A DNA stretch of 64,000 nucleotides from Burhinus oedicnemus (taxonomy: Eukaryota > Chordata > Aves > Charadriiformes > Burhinidae). Below are positions 35,450 through 49,500 of the stretch, piece after piece. Numbering within the stretch: the stretch's first letter is position 1; every line of letters begins with the position of its first letter. The DNA is taken from assembly GCA_008921705.1 (NCBI GenBank), contig VFFE01007644.1, positions 4,429 to 68,428 of the forward strand, read 5' to 3'. The notes beneath the pieces are model-generated. The model made no database searches and was not told the DNA's origin. It saw only the letters and a program-made list of their open reading frames with translations. The position numbers and the translations under genes were made by a program.

Positions 35450-36080
35450 ATGTTCAACAGGAGATGATTTTTGGAGGACAATCTATTTTAGACCAGGATC
35501 CCATGCTAGAGTTAAGCATAGGATTTCAGCTCTGGGCTTAGAACTACTTTACAAAGAAGAAAATTATTATAGAGACATAAAACGTTTAATCTAGCATTTA
35601 AACAACATAAAATAAGAAGTTCAATAATGGATTATCATCTTCAGGAAATCGCTGTTTGCAACCTGCCTCAGACATACTGGGATTCAATGACAGAATCCAC
35701 GCGAACAAAGAATTACTGTTGAAAGGATCCCCAAGGCCCATCAGAGTGAATTATATAGCCTGAGATGAATATATCTTGAGGTGCAATCAGCTGTATAAAT
35801 ACACACAGTGTCTGACCACCATTCCAAGCAAACCTAAGTATGCGTTCAGAATACTGTTCCTTTGTTGCTCAGGTGCTTGTAGATGTCTGGGAAGGAGGAT
35901 GTCTGGGAAGAATAAATAGTGCAGTCAATTCAGTAAGCATTGCCTGTAGGGAACTGGGCAAGTTTGCACATCAATTTCTTAAGAATCTCCCAGATTTTAT
36001 GAGGTCTTATTGTGATGTTCACCAAGGGGACTGAATGCAGTTTAGGACGCTGTTGTGTGTTTGTTAGCCTGTGATGTTAA

Positions 36081-36114
36081 GAGCTGCACTTGAGCTGCAC
36101 ATCTTGAGCTGCAC
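36081..36114. repeat. Three copies of GAGCTGCAC
   Basis: The 9-mer recurs at 36081, 36092 and 36106, spaced 11 and 14 bp apart. Probably a local duplication. Confidence 0.8.
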
Positions 36115-39100
36115 TACACTGCTGATAGTTACCGCTGAGATTTACTTACGGAAACCCGACACATTACAGTACTTTAGTGGAAGCTCCGTGGAATACCATT
36201 TGTGCAAATGCATTCATGTCACAGGAAAACTAGCAAAATTAATAAATTCTTTTAGAAATATTGATGGATAGGGAGGATTGCAAAAGCAGTATATATTAAT
36301 TGGATTTCATTTTGTTGAAAATGGCTGAAATAGCTCCAGTGACTAGGTATAAATCATAAGGTTGTATGGTAAATTTAGGCTTTTGAATAAAACACTGGTC
36401 CTGTTGTCTTGCATATCACTATATGCTTTAACAATAAATGAAGAAAAACAACTCATTCCCTTCTTTTTATTGATATGCTTGGGTTTATTTATGTTCATGA
36501 CTATCAGTGGCTGTATCAGCTGATAGCTGATCCTCTTGTTAATATGGTGGTCTCTGGCTTATTACACCTCTCATGGAAATTATATTGTGTATTTTACAGA
36601 GTATGATTCATGGGTTTTCATGGAGGGCTCAGGACTTTGGATGGTCTCATGAACATACTCCTGTGAAATACCATATCTCACTTATTTCACAACCTTGAGA
36701 GGGACGTTGCGGCGTTAGCTTTTTCTCATTTTTTAACGATCTATTCAAATTCTACTCAAATATCTATTTGAAAATACTCAGATGCTAAAATAACTGGGAA
36801 TACGTAGGGTTCTCATAACATCTGATCCATAAACTTATGGTAAATAATAAAATAATCAATAGCAGATTATTTATCTGAGGGCTGCTCCAAATGTTTAATT
36901 TAGTTTGTAGAGTTTTTGACTATGTAACTGGAAAGAATCAACAATGTATTTAGTGGCAAATTGGTAATAAGGAAGATACGGTATTTTCAAGACTTATTAT
37001 TTTTAAACTTAATTTTATCTTTTTTTGACCAGGCTGTGGTTATGCAGATATTAATAAATACAGATGTCAATAAAATTCCATACTTTTCTTTCTCAGAATA
37101 TTTACAAATTAATTCATTCATACTTCTCTTTTTGGTGTACCTTAAATGTACTCTGTTTAATATTAGGTTATAGAAGTTGTGTAATATGAGTAACCTGGGC
37201 AAACAGTCATAGCTAGAATATTGGTATTTCTTTTTTTCATTTTCCAACTAACCCAAGAAGGATGACATTTTCTGTTGTATTGTTAATGAAGAATACATCC
37301 TTGCTTAGTCTTCCTTGGTTTAGATTTACTTCCTCACTTTTCTTCCTGAACAGAGAAAAAAATGTCTAAATTAGTGGTTTGAGTTTTAACTTGAAATACT
37401 TTCTGATATGATACATTCATTCTCATGACCAACTGTGGTGTCATAAGACTCCAGAACCAATTCAGGTAAAGCTGGAAAATCTTATGCCTTGCCTAGGCCT
37501 GGTGCTGTAACATTAAATTATTATGTTCTACTGCTCTGCGATTTGAAGGCACTTTAATTTTCCTGCTGGCAGGGAATGATGAAGGCAGGAATGTATGAAA
37601 AGCTCCTAGTTGCTTGTAATTAAGGTGCATTGGTACAGCTGAGTAAATGAAAATCTCTCACAAGTAGAGCTCTTACTGTAAGCAAAATATAGTTACTGTT
37701 TTGATGCATGATGTGATGGGTTTCTCCCCTTTGATCCAAATGTTAACGTTATTCATAATGTACTGAAGTATCAAGCAAGGTAACACTAAACAGCACCACA
37801 GAAATTACTGTGTATCCCTACATACCATCCTTTTTTGGACATACACCTATTTCAATGCTATTCACTTCTTGGCCTCTGTAATATCATAGTCAATGACAGT
37901 ACAGTGAACCTCCCACATTTTTATTCGATATAGCTGAAACCTACATGGCCTACATTTGTTCTTAAGACAGATTGTTACATAAAGGTGGTAGAGAAGCAGC
38001 CTGAAAATAGAATAGTTAGGTTCTATGTTGTATCACAATGTTATATTTTTTTCAGAACAAGCCACTCCCACTTCACCGTCTTGGCATTTCTTTCAGTGAA
38101 AAGTTTGGAGGAAGTGTACGTGCAGGTATGAAACAGGATGTGCAGAGAACAACTGCATTACACTTAGTATAAACACTGATACCTAATATCCTCTCTATTA
38201 CATTTGCTCAAAGAACTTTTAAAGTTAGCAAAAACTTCACATGGAAAACTTGCTTCTTTATGAATATGTTAAGGCATGTTTCTTTGGAAATCTGATCTGA
38301 AATGTCTCATTAACTCTATTCATAGAATAGTTTATAAGCTTGTTTACCACAGAGAATGAAGAGGTTGCTTGTAAAGTTTGTCCTAATAAAATTCAGGTGA
38401 ACACTAGCAACAAAAAATTACATTATATTTGCTACAAAATCTTCTTACTTTCCTCACAGGATTGCAAAAATGAAAGCAGCTGGAAAAAAAATTACAAATT
38501 GACATGCAGCATGCAAAAGCTACAGTATAAGCCAATTCCTGGAACGCTACAGTTTCCCCAGATATTTGCAGTTTAAACTTCATAGTAAGATACTCCCTGG
38601 AATGTCATTAGTCCCAGGTTCTCAAAAGGATCTTCTTCCGGAGAATTGGTTTTGACAAAGATACAAGTAGTATGATGCACTTGTTCATATTTCCAGAGAA
38701 TTGTTTAAATTCTGAACAGTTCTCCAACTATTTAAAAGCACTAAATAATTTTAATGACAGAATTCAATATGTGCCTTGGCTTTTAATTTGTGAGCATAAT
38801 ATACCATTTACTTAAGGGAAATGTGAATTCTCCCAAAAGAATATAGAGGATGTAGATAAATGTGAAATACTTTCAGTGCCACCTATTGGCTGATATATTA
38901 TTTAACAATAAATATCAGCTTCATAATTTTGGACAAAAAAGTGAGATAGGGCTACTTATACTAATATTTGTGATTTGTACTGAAGATGAAACCAGCATCA
39001 GTGTCTAGGATCACATTTGAAGACATTATCCGATCTCCAAAGAATTTAAACTCTAAACACATATTTGTTTTTTCTTTGTAGAAAACAACACATGAATAAA

Positions 39101-42100
39101 TGCTTAGATGTCTCATGGTAGGACTGATGTTCTAAAGCATGTAATTAGTAAGTAAAGTGATGGGAGACATAAGAAGAGGTCAGGAAGTGATTTAAACTTG
39201 TCTTTTTAGCCTGATGATGGGGGTTTGTTTGTCTGAACTTACGATCTAATCAATTTAGCTACAGTTATCTTCTCCTTTGTAAAATTTCAAGTCAGAGATA
39301 CTCTTCACTGCATCTCAGATTCCATTTCTGGAATATACTGAGCACTGTGGCATCTCCGAACACTTAAGCGTATCCTTAACTTTCCACATTCATAATGACA
39401 TCAGGAATATGAGGAATATCATTCAACTCAGTGGAATTGAAACATACTTAATGGTAATCTCATGATTGTTTTCTAGAGCAAAGCAAAGTTTGCCACCTTG
39501 TATAAATGAGGACTGATTTCTGGCCAGTCCTCCTATCCTGAGAAAGAGAATTTATCTCGTACCTCTTTAACTACCTGAGAGTTCAGAGTCTACCTAAGCT
39601 GGCTGTCTAAGTTCCTTCTATAGTCAAAGGCAACCTCTCCAGGTTGGCAACCTAGAGAGGAATTCTAGTTATAGGACAATGAACCAGAACAGTAAAGTAT
39701 CTTTAAGAGATGCCTGTCCCATATCAGGTACTACAGAAGGAATGCAGGTGACCTTAAATTTAACACAAAACCTTTTTAAAAGACTGAAATTTTGAGATGA
39801 GTCCTACTCTTACTGTCAAACTCTTTGACTTTGAACACGAGTAGGTCTTTTGCAAGCATTTCCAGTTGTATCAGTTTCTTCTAAAAAAAAAAAAAAGAAA
39901 TTGTCAGATCAATGTTTCAAAATAATCTTGGGATCAGTGTTCCTGGCTGGGGGCAGGCAGGGCAGGACCTCTCCGGCTGAGGCCCAGAGGTCATGAGACT
40001 GGCTCCAGCTGTGGAGTTCCACCCTGCCTGGCCCACAGGCGGTGTCCACCATTCCTGTCCTCATAGTGCACTGACACTGTCAACATTTTGGCACTGATTT
40101 AATCCCTCCTTTCAGGCCTTTTCTACTCCTGGCATTAATTTCTGCTTCTCCTTTCTCCTTATGCCCTCGCTGAATCAGACTGCCCTTTTCTGGCACTGAA
40201 ATGCAGCAAAGCAGCCTGAAGGCTGTGAACTCTTGGCCACAGACTCAGAAGCCATGACAGAGGCTGAGGCAACAAAATGACTCAAGGCCTGAAGCGCATT
40301 TGAAAAAAAGAAAAAAAATCTATCCCATAGGATTTGAAATAAATTAGGTTTTTACCAAATGACAACACAATCCTTGGCCACAGGACAAAAGAAATCCCAG
40401 AATGGGAGCCATGCTTTCTTTAGATTAACACAGTGCAAAAAACCCACAAGCTCCAGTGCTAAACTATATCCTCTTGATGAGGGAAGAATCCCACACTACA
40501 ATAACTATTTAACAACAGAAGAAAGCCTCTGCCTTAGAGTTCCTCTAAAACTCAGCTTTCAGACAACCTCCACCAGAGGAGAGCTGTTCCCAGTTTTCTC
40601 TAGTTTATTTCAAAGCTCTGGAAAAGACTGTAGTTCTTATATTCATTAATCTGCAACTTATTTGCTATTTGGTAGCACACAAAACTATTACACTGGTGGT
40701 CCTACTTTAATTCCCATATCCAAACCTGATACTATACAGGCTGAACCAGAAATGACACTTAGCTGTAGAAGCTTAGGCTAGGGGCAAAATCATATGAGGG
40801 CCTCTAATCTTGCAAAATGTGAACTATGTAGGGGGCTAGAAAAATAGGTAGAGCAGCTGATTTGTAATACTTGTGATGTTGGAGGCTTTTGTTTACACAG
40901 GTCACAAGATTTTGGTGCTGTCACATCCAAACATAAATTCATGTTTTAATTAGTCTTCTGAATAAAACCAAATGTGGATCTGGAATATAACCTGTCTTTT
41001 TTAATACTAAAAAGCCATTCATCACTTATGTATCTTTTTTTTATAAATGTTTTGATTTTTAATAGATTAATTTATTTAGCTTAATCAGTCTCTAATTTCC
41101 CCAATAAGACAATTTTTCGTATTAAATTGTCAAGCATTTATCTTTGTGTAGATAAGCTTTTGCCACAGAGTTGCCTATGGTATCATCCTCATTTTGGTTC
41201 TTTCCTTTTCCAAACAAACAGAAATCATGCAAGACCTACCTTTCAGATGAGTTGTTTACCATTTTTCAATGTTTATATCGTTTGACTTAGAAACTCATTC
41301 CTCCTGGTCCATATTCAAATATTTTTTAATAATATTCTTAGTGAAAAACATGTCATTACTGTGATTAATCTCAACTGATGATAACGCACTGCACAACGAA
41401 ATTGTCATTCTAGAAGAAAAACACCAGCAACTCTATTTGCCAGGGTTTCTTGGATTATGATGCTTGTTCAAGTATTACAAAGTTCACAATAAATTATCTT
41501 CATATGGTATTAACTATGTTCATGTCAAAGACATAGGTCTCAAGTGTGATGATTTTAAATTTCTACAAACAAATGTTTAGTAGAATCAGTCACTTGAGAA
41601 CACAGTAGCAATATAATTCCAGCACTAATTTGCTATCAGCAAGACTGTCTCAATATGTGCACTGAGCTGCTGCTTTCTTTTAACAGCGGTTCTGGGTTGT
41701 GTCTCTCCACAAACTAAGTATTTGAAGATACAGTTCACTCTTTGTTAGAGATCTCTCTACTTGGAAATACAGAAATAAATATTAAGTAAAACTTTTTCCT
41801 ACATGCCAAACTGCTAATTCTTTGTTCTCCCTGCAGTTCTTCAAAAAGCTGATTGCTGCACAAATTAAGCTCAACTGCAGTGGAATGTAAAGAGAAAAGA
41901 AAGAAAAGTGTAGGTTTATATTGTTGAAAATTCATATCTATGGGATACCCCTGTCTGACTCCTATGATTCCATGCTTTTTAGGTCCCAATTAATTACTGA
42001 AATAATTCTGTGGCTCCTTTTACTCAAAACTATAATTCTAAGTCACAGCCTGGTACTTGTATTTTATCCAGAACAGTTTTACGATGTCCATCACTGTTTA

Positions 42101-44477
42101 TTAAGTAGAGAAAACTCCTTTTATATTTATTCCTGAATGTTTTATAAGAGTTGAGTTGGAATTCCAAACTTTTAGAAATTGGTATGTGCATTTACAGTTG
42201 AACTAGCCTTAGCTTGAGAGTTCTTTTTGTTTTTTGAAAAAGTAACTATATTCTGGTGTTTATATGAGAATATTATAACTTTATTTCTGTTTAAAGTCAG
42301 CTGAAACCAATTCACTTTGTTGAAGAGCCAAGTCATTTATTTGCTTTAGCTTAAAACATACAGTGATTGTAGTCCAAAATTATGTTCTCTGGATACGCTT
42401 CCTGTGATGTTGTTGGCTTGTTAAGTACATCCTTAAAAAAAATATCTTAGTCCTCTTTCATAAAACAGCTAATAACTCATAGTTTTCATGGGAATCTAAA
42501 AAATATTTACTACAATTTTAAAAGATTATGTCAGGAAAAGAATTCAAATGTATGAGCACATTTCTGGACAGCTTGATTGTTATGTCCTGCAGCTGTGTCA
42601 CTTACATTTTTGTGTACAGATTTATGTTCTATGTTTTCAAAATAAGCAAGGTTCCAGACCAAGTGGATACAATATGATGACAGATTTTGAGAGTGGCACA
42701 GTTCCTTTAATTCTTGTTTGACTTGAGAATGCCTTCTCAGTCTTCTGAGTGCCACCAGAGACTCTAGACTCCTTGCTTATTGCTGAAGTGGCAGATAGCT
42801 TAGTACGTATACCTCATGGTGCCACTGGGATGACACTTCACTGTATGTACCATTTGCTACGCCCACAAGCTCTTTAAAGTAGGAATTATTTGTTTATTTA
42901 AATAGTAGCCTGATTTTCTTTGAAAAATTTTTAGCAATGGCTGTTCACTAGGAAAAAAAAACAGTCCCTGAACCCTTAGAGCTACTTAGACCGGCAGCTG
43001 GTTTAGTCAATTAACTTACAGCATCGCTTTCCACTGTGGCAGTGGTCTTATGGGACTTGAGTCTCTTTTCTGGACAGAAAAATGGTAATGTTTATTTTAT
43101 TAAAGTGTTATGACACAGATTACCCATGAAAATTCTCATGAGCAATTCTTTGTTGATGAAAATATACTCTTCTTGGGTCTTTTTTTAATATTTTTCAGTA
43201 TATCGATTTAGCAGCTGAAAAGGGCATGAAAAGTCAGCAAAAGGAAAAGGAAGCCCTAGGAAGGAAATAAATACATATATTAAGCACAAATATTATTTCT
43301 AACTGAATACATACATCATATTTCGTATGTTGTTCAGTGTTTACTTTATAACACACTAGCATCGTCCTGTCATTAATTCGAAGAAAGCCAATGCAAATAG
43401 TTTCAAGACAAATAGCAGTATCATTGCATAAGACCAAATTTGTATTACTAAATTTTATCGCCTTAAAGTTAAATATCTCATCTAAACTTCTCAGTGCTTC
43501 ACTCCACTCTGTGATCTTTTAGAGAGCAGTTCAGCTAGAACTGGAGTGAACTGGCATGTGGAAGTAACTGTCTGTCTCTCTATTTGTGTTTGCCTCCCTC
43601 AGGGATGGTTAGGTGAGATGGGGTGTCTTTCCCTCACCTTCCCCTCAGTCACCTCAAGCTTATTTGAATGAAGTGAGTATGGTAGAACTTCATGTGTCCT
43701 CTTCCTTTTTAATCACGCATTTTATGCAAAAACAGTCCACATTTCTATCTTATTCTGATATTATTTATTATTTCCGTCTTGTCATATATATGTCAAAAAT
43801 ACATTACTGTCCTTAGATTCACTAACTTTTTAAAATTCTCTATTGAAACAAAACTTCTAATATAGTCAGGATTGTAAATGAGAGCCTTATTCCACTGTAA
43901 AGGTGACAGAAAGACACACAAGTGCTACATAGTCACATTTTTTATTGAGTAATTGACGATAGAAAAAACTTTTTTTTCATAGACTTATAACAAAAAGATA
44001 AAATCCTATATATTATTCTTTTTTAATTGACAATTCAATTCATTTTTAACTAATTCCTCTACCTAAATAGATTCATAATAACATATTTGAGAATCAGACT
44101 ATTAGCCAAGAACCAATGATGGAGCTTTCATTCATGATGATTAGTGAAGTACAGCTTGACTCTCCAAATTTTGCATTGCCTTGTAAAATAAAGATGTATT
44201 TTATATTTGCACATATGCTTTATAATTGTTTAATCAACCAAATCAAAAGTTTACACATCAAAAACATTTGTCATTTTCATTGTCTGTTGTTGAAGAGGCA
44301 TTTGATCATCATGATTGAGTAACAGATATTAGCTACAATGGTAATCAAAATAAACATAGAACATTTATATAGTGTCTTTCATCACAAAGTCCTTTTCCAA
44401 ATTATATAATCCATGTAGAAAGTGAGCATGAATAAAATGTTAAGGTTAGAAAACCAAGCCTTCAGCCATCAGTCAAG

Positions 44478-44507
44478 ATTTTTTGAAGGCATATGTCTTC
44501 AAAAAAT
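44478..44507. repeat. Perfect hairpin around a CATATG centre
   Basis: ATTTTTTGAAG (44478-44488) pairs exactly with 44497-44507. The 8-base centre GCATATGT is itself nearly palindromic, so the whole 30-mer folds back with one G-T mismatch. Confidence 0.85.
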
Positions 44508-45456
44508 GTGGTACCTCTTTAACATTAAAAAGCTAAATATTAGGTTATGTGAAAACTAAATATTTCTTGCCTCAATACTATACAGTGACTCAAATTTTAT
44601 TGCTCAAAAAGATTTGAAAGCTTAACTTCTTCGCTTCCACTCCACAGGATGCTTTAAAGAATGTCTTAATGTATTTATAATATGCTTTCCAGTGATAAGT
44701 GCGTGATTAGCATTGAACTGTGCTTGGCCTTTTACACAAGCATGAGAGACTGAAAGATGCAGTTATATCAGTTGGTAAAAATACAGCTTCCCATTAGAAA
44801 TAAAGCTGTTTTACTTAAGATGGCATTTTTGACACAAGAAGTGTATTGTTTGTTTTTTTCTCTTTTTTATTTCTGGTTAAATTACAATATCAAAATGCCC
44901 CATTTATGAATTACATTGAAATGAACAAATATAAATTTTCTATTCCCAACACTTTTGTAAAATCTTGCTTCATTTCATGCATTTTTAAATAAGAAATAAA
45001 AGGGTTGCAATAAAATGTTTCATTTTTATTAAACAGAAACACTTTTTTCTGATGTTCTGTAAATATCCTGAAAGAGTGCTTTCTGGTACTGATTGAAACA
45101 GATAATGTGTTTGTTCCCTTATAGATGGGATCATGAATCCACTGCAGGCAGTGGGAATGTTATCACGAGCTTCACTTGGGCCAAGGTTTTCAAAAGAAGT
45201 TGCTGGATTTTTGTCTCAAATGCAAAGGTCAGGTACTAAGTAACTATGGTATAGAAGAAAAATTTTATGCAGGCTGAATCCTAATTGAGGGAACTGAATA
45301 AGGTTTAAATTCCAGAAATCTGGAGATTGCATAGGGAACAGTTTTGAATACTCAGATTTCCAAGTACCAAGAATTTGAATATTTGTGATATTTGAAGGAG
45401 ATCATGAGCCCTTACCTCTATTGTTTGTTCTGCAACACACAGTTAGGATCAAAGGC

Positions 45457-46586
45457 TTTGGTAAAGCCTTTGACACCATTTCCCACAGCATTCTCCTGGA
45501 GAAACTGGCTGCTCATGGCTTAGACAGGCATACTCTTCGCTGGGTAAAAAACTGGCTGGAATGCCGGGCCCAAAGAGTTGTGGTGGATGGAGTTAAATCC
45601 AGTTGGCAGGTAGTCACAAGTGGTGTTCCCCAGGGCTTGGTACTGGGGCTTGTTCTCTTCAATATCTTTATCAATGATCTGGACGAGGGGATCAAGTGCA
45701 GGTAAGTGCAGACAACACCAAGTTGGGCAGGAATGATGATCTGCCTGAAGGTAGGAAGGATCTACAGAGGGATCTGGACAGGCTGGATGGATGGGCCGAG
45801 GCCAATGGTATGAGGTTCAACAAGGCCAAGTGCTGGGTCCTGCACTTGGGCCACAACAACCCCATGCAGCACTACAGGCTTGGGGAAGAGTGGCTGGAAA
45901 GCTGCCCAGAGGAAAAGGACTTGGGGGTGTTGGTTGACAGCAGGCTGAATATGAGCCAGCAGCATGCCCAGGTGGCCAAGAAGGCCAACAGCATCCTGGC
46001 TTGTATCAAAAAGAGTCTGCCCAGTAAGACTAAGCAAGTGATCGTCCTGCTGTACTCAGCACTGGCGAGGCCCCACCTTGAATGCTGTGTTTTGGGCTCC
46101 TCAATACAAGAAAGACATTGAGGTGCTGCGGTGCATCCAAAGAGCAACGAAGCTGGTGAAGGGTCTAGAGAACAAGTCTTAAGAGGAGTGGCTGAGGGAA
46201 CTGGGGTTGTTCAGCCTGGAGAAGAGGAGGCTGAGTGGAGACCTTATCACTCTCTACAACTACCTGAAAGGAAGTTGTAACGAGGTGGGGGTCAGTCTCT
46301 TTTCCCAAGTAACAAGTGATAGGATGAGAGGAAATGGCCTCAAGTTGCGCCAGGGAAGGTTTAGGATGGATATTAGGAAAAATTTCTTCACCAAAATGGT
46401 TATCAAGCACTGGAACAGAGTGCCCAGGGAAGTGGTTGAGTCCCCATCCCTGGAGGTATTTAAAAGACGGGTAGATGTGACGTTTAGAGATATGGTTTAG
46501 TGGTGGACTTGACAGTGCTAAATTAATGGTTGGAGTTGATGATCTTAAAGGTCTTTTCCAACCTAAACGATTCTATGATTCTATGA
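45457..46586 (+). mobile_element. CR1 LINE copy G, 5'-truncated
   Basis: Starts inside RT motif A (GKAFDT) at about 45457 and ends at 46586 with CGATTCTATGATTCTATGA-type octamers. It is in the same subfamily as D and F. The 5' junction carries a 9-bp foldback (45451-45471). A deletion near 45700 removed the bases encoding LSKF and created a CAG/GTAAGT sequence. It is moderately old, with two frameshifts and one stop. Confidence 0.94.
45463..46500 (+). pseudogene. CR1 RT remnant in three frame blocks (copy G)
   Basis: Block 1 (to about 45700) has [20 protein letters not shown], the [20 protein letters not shown] motif B region (followed by [11 protein letters not shown]) and [11 protein letters not shown] deletion then shifts the frame. 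Block 2 (about 45708-46088) resumes at ADNTKLG, motif C with Asn for the second Asp (45711-45716), and runs through [35 protein letters not shown] and [14 protein letters not shown]. Loss of about 4 bp near 46088 returns it to the first frame. Block 3 has an in-frame TAA in the [11 protein letters not shown] segment (about 46179-46181), then continues open to the natural stop at 46498-46500. Non-functional. Confidence 0.9.
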
Positions 46587-49500
46587 CCATGAATAAATAT
46601 TTTTCATGTAATCTTGTTTGCATGTTAGCAGTCTCACTTACATTATTAAGATTAGTGAATAGGTATAACATGTATAAACATTTTTTGTATATAAATGCGG
46701 AACAGTCGTTTCTATGAGAGACACTGTACTATGTAGCCTGTAGTATATATAAGCCTCTCTAAAATAGTCTAAGTAATAGTGGTCTTTTGCTCTGAGTTTA
46801 TGCAAATAAAAGACTACTTGCCACAAGAATTTGAAGCTGAGAGTTTACTTGCACAACGCAGATCTAAGAGGAATTCTAAACTGGAATGAAACAGTGCTCT
46901 CAAGCCTCACAACAGGCTTGAAGGTTTGCGTATTAATGGGCCTCCTAGTCTTGGAATAGCCTACCTGCAGTAATGAAAACGTGTCTTTAAGCGTCTTTTA
47001 AAAACACCAAAGCTGAGGTCCTGCAGTTGTGGAGAGCTATCTTTTATTCTCAACTTCACTTCCTAGTCCAAATGGAGAAAATATTATTACAATTTGAACA
47101 GAGAATCTCTCTGTAAAAGAAAAAACAGCCAACAGCATAGCTGTTTTTGGGAAAAAAAACAAAAACAAAAACAAAACAAAAACAACCAAACAAAAAACAA
47201 TAAAAAACCCAAAACCACAAACCCTATTTGTGCAAGAGAGAGTTTGCAAATGCCATCCAAAAGCAAAGTATTTTTTTAATGCTTTATGTGTAAAGGGTTA
47301 GGATAGGTGAAAAACTGATAGGAAATTTAATCCCCTTTTTGTCCAATTCTGCAATCGTGCTTAGTGCTTAGAGTTTTGGTAAAATACTGTCAAGAACCGG
47401 CTTCTCCCATGCTACACAGAATGAGATGAGACACTTTTCAGGAACTAATGATTGTCTCCAATCTTTCTTTTGACCCTTTTCCATTTCAGAAGTGGCATAA
47501 TCTTGCACTAAATCTCACTGATTCATCTGTTTAAATCCAGTGGACTTTAGGGTCGACAAAGTTTCTAGGGAGATGCAGTATCTTCTATATATCAATGGAA
47601 AAGTAAGGACAAGATTTCAGTCTTTTTCAGTCTGAAACAGAATCAGCCCTTAAACAAAAAGAATGGTTTTACATCTTCTGAGCTGGGTGCATTAAAATAT
47701 TTCTGTAGGCACTCGTCTAGTTTTTGGCAGCTAAGTAAAATGATAAATTTCAATTTATTTCCCCCAAAATGATTTAAGAAACACAGTCTACTTGTTTTCC
47801 TGTATTCAAACGTCTCCAGAGAATAGGTAGTCAAATATTATTGATACTTGGTAAATTCCAGAACACTTTAAAATGCATCATCCATTGCGTTCAGTAAATG
47901 TATATTCTGCCTATTTGGCCAGCTCTGTGTAAACTAGTTAGTAAAAAGCAAGCATGCGTGATAGGGGTTGCTGTTACTATTTATTTTCACTGCAACCCCA
48001 GAAAGGCAGCAAAAACGAAGGATTTGGGTTTTCTGAAGAATTTAGAACAGTGGCAGATAATCTGTAAATTGAAAGAAGAAGAAGTGGCAAAAATTTGTGG
48101 GAAGAAGTGGTGAAGTGTTGCCTGTACTTTCTGATTCCAGTTTTATTTTTTTCCTTTGTGACATTCAGAATGAAAATGTATACCTTCTTGCAGTAGGTGG
48201 TATGCTACCCTGGACTCCTTGTTTTAGTAACAGTGTAATTAAGGAGGGATTTGAAGAAGAGGAGAATCTGGGTCTCAAGGCTAGTAACTGAGGGAAATAA
48301 TGGAAAGATTTCCAAGAGCGTAGGTCTAGATTTCTGCTCTCTATAATATTAGGTGTACTCGGTCCTGCTGGCAACATAGCTTTTGAGGAAATATTTGCAA
48401 GGGCTTTCTTACACTATTGTAGGCTTAACATCAGGATGTTTTGCAGTTATGTGTCTGAGTCTTCCTGACTGGTTTAAAAATTACTAAAGAAAGGTTATTT
48501 TGTGTTGTACCTTACCTAAAGATCACACTACTGTTGCATACATGTTAAAGAAAGTAGCTTCACAATTGAAAAAAGATCTTTCCATCATTTTGACTGCCTA
48601 ATAGAATATTTTTCCCAAATTCCCACAAATAAATAACGATCCTTGTGATGCACATGTACACATATGCTTTTGTTGTGGATCTTAGATCAGGAGTAGGAAA
48701 GTTCATGGTTTGTCTGTCATAGTCCTTGCAATATAATACTTCTTCTAGGAAGGATCTGTTAATCTGACTAATGCAACTCTCTGCCCATGTTTGCTGTCCA
48801 AAACTTTATAACTCTTCGTGACAGTGGTGTCTGTTCTACTGCCAAACCTTTCTCACCATCCTCTTCTGTTCAGTAATTGAAACCTGCCACCCTTTAAATG
48901 CCTTCATTGCCATTAACTGTTATTTTAATACTGAATAATGATTGGGTCACTCAAGATAGTGACAAGGCTGATTATTTTTAAATTATTTCTTGTAACATAC
49001 AGTATCTTTCCAAAGAGCTTGAGATAAACAAAGGGTCTTGGTAGCCTAACTGACATTTTTAGTTATTTGAATCTCATATTCAAATACTGTGACGTGCAGA
49101 AATTTCAGTGACAGGGCCCTGAGTACACCAATGTATCTGAAGTACCCTGGCAAGTCTCATCTGAGGCTTCCACCCATGTACTCTCTGCTTGTTGAGCTGG
49201 GAGCTGCACTAACCTCAGGCTCTTGCCCTTCTTGGTTCTCCCCGAGCTACGCAGTAGGTATGCTGTCCTCAGCCCTGCCACTCAGGCAGAAATTTGCAGA
49301 TGGCTCTCTGCTCTACTGCATGGTAGCTCTAACCTTGAGCTACTGGAATGAAGTCTCTCATCTTGATCTGAAGAAAGATGGAGTTACCTCCTGAAGAGGG
49401 GTCATAGTTCAGAGACCTGCATGGAGGATCCAAGTCTGAGGGGTAGTTACTAAGACTCAAATCTCTTCTAAAGTAGTTCCTTTTCACCATAGTAAATTTT

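Larger units (their letters stand above)
31044..45456. other. Unique AT-rich DNA, no gene recognised
   Basis: The longest stretch without an element (about 14.4 kb). It contains hairpins at 32359-32423 and 44478-44507, small tandem repeats at 35411-35449 and 36081-36114, a C8 run near 35058, an A14 run at 39883-39896 and a modest GC-rich patch at about 39935-40060. A short exon-like segment at 38056-38125 is noted under findings. No frame has recognisable motifs. Confidence 0.65.

Noticed and set aside
47037..47279. Frame rich in Lys, Gln and Asn (plus) or Phe and Leu (minus)
   Set aside because: Produced by the (CAAAA)n simple repeat.
49089..49394. 101-codon plus frame
   Set aside because: No recognisable domain, no clear splice context, length compatible with chance.
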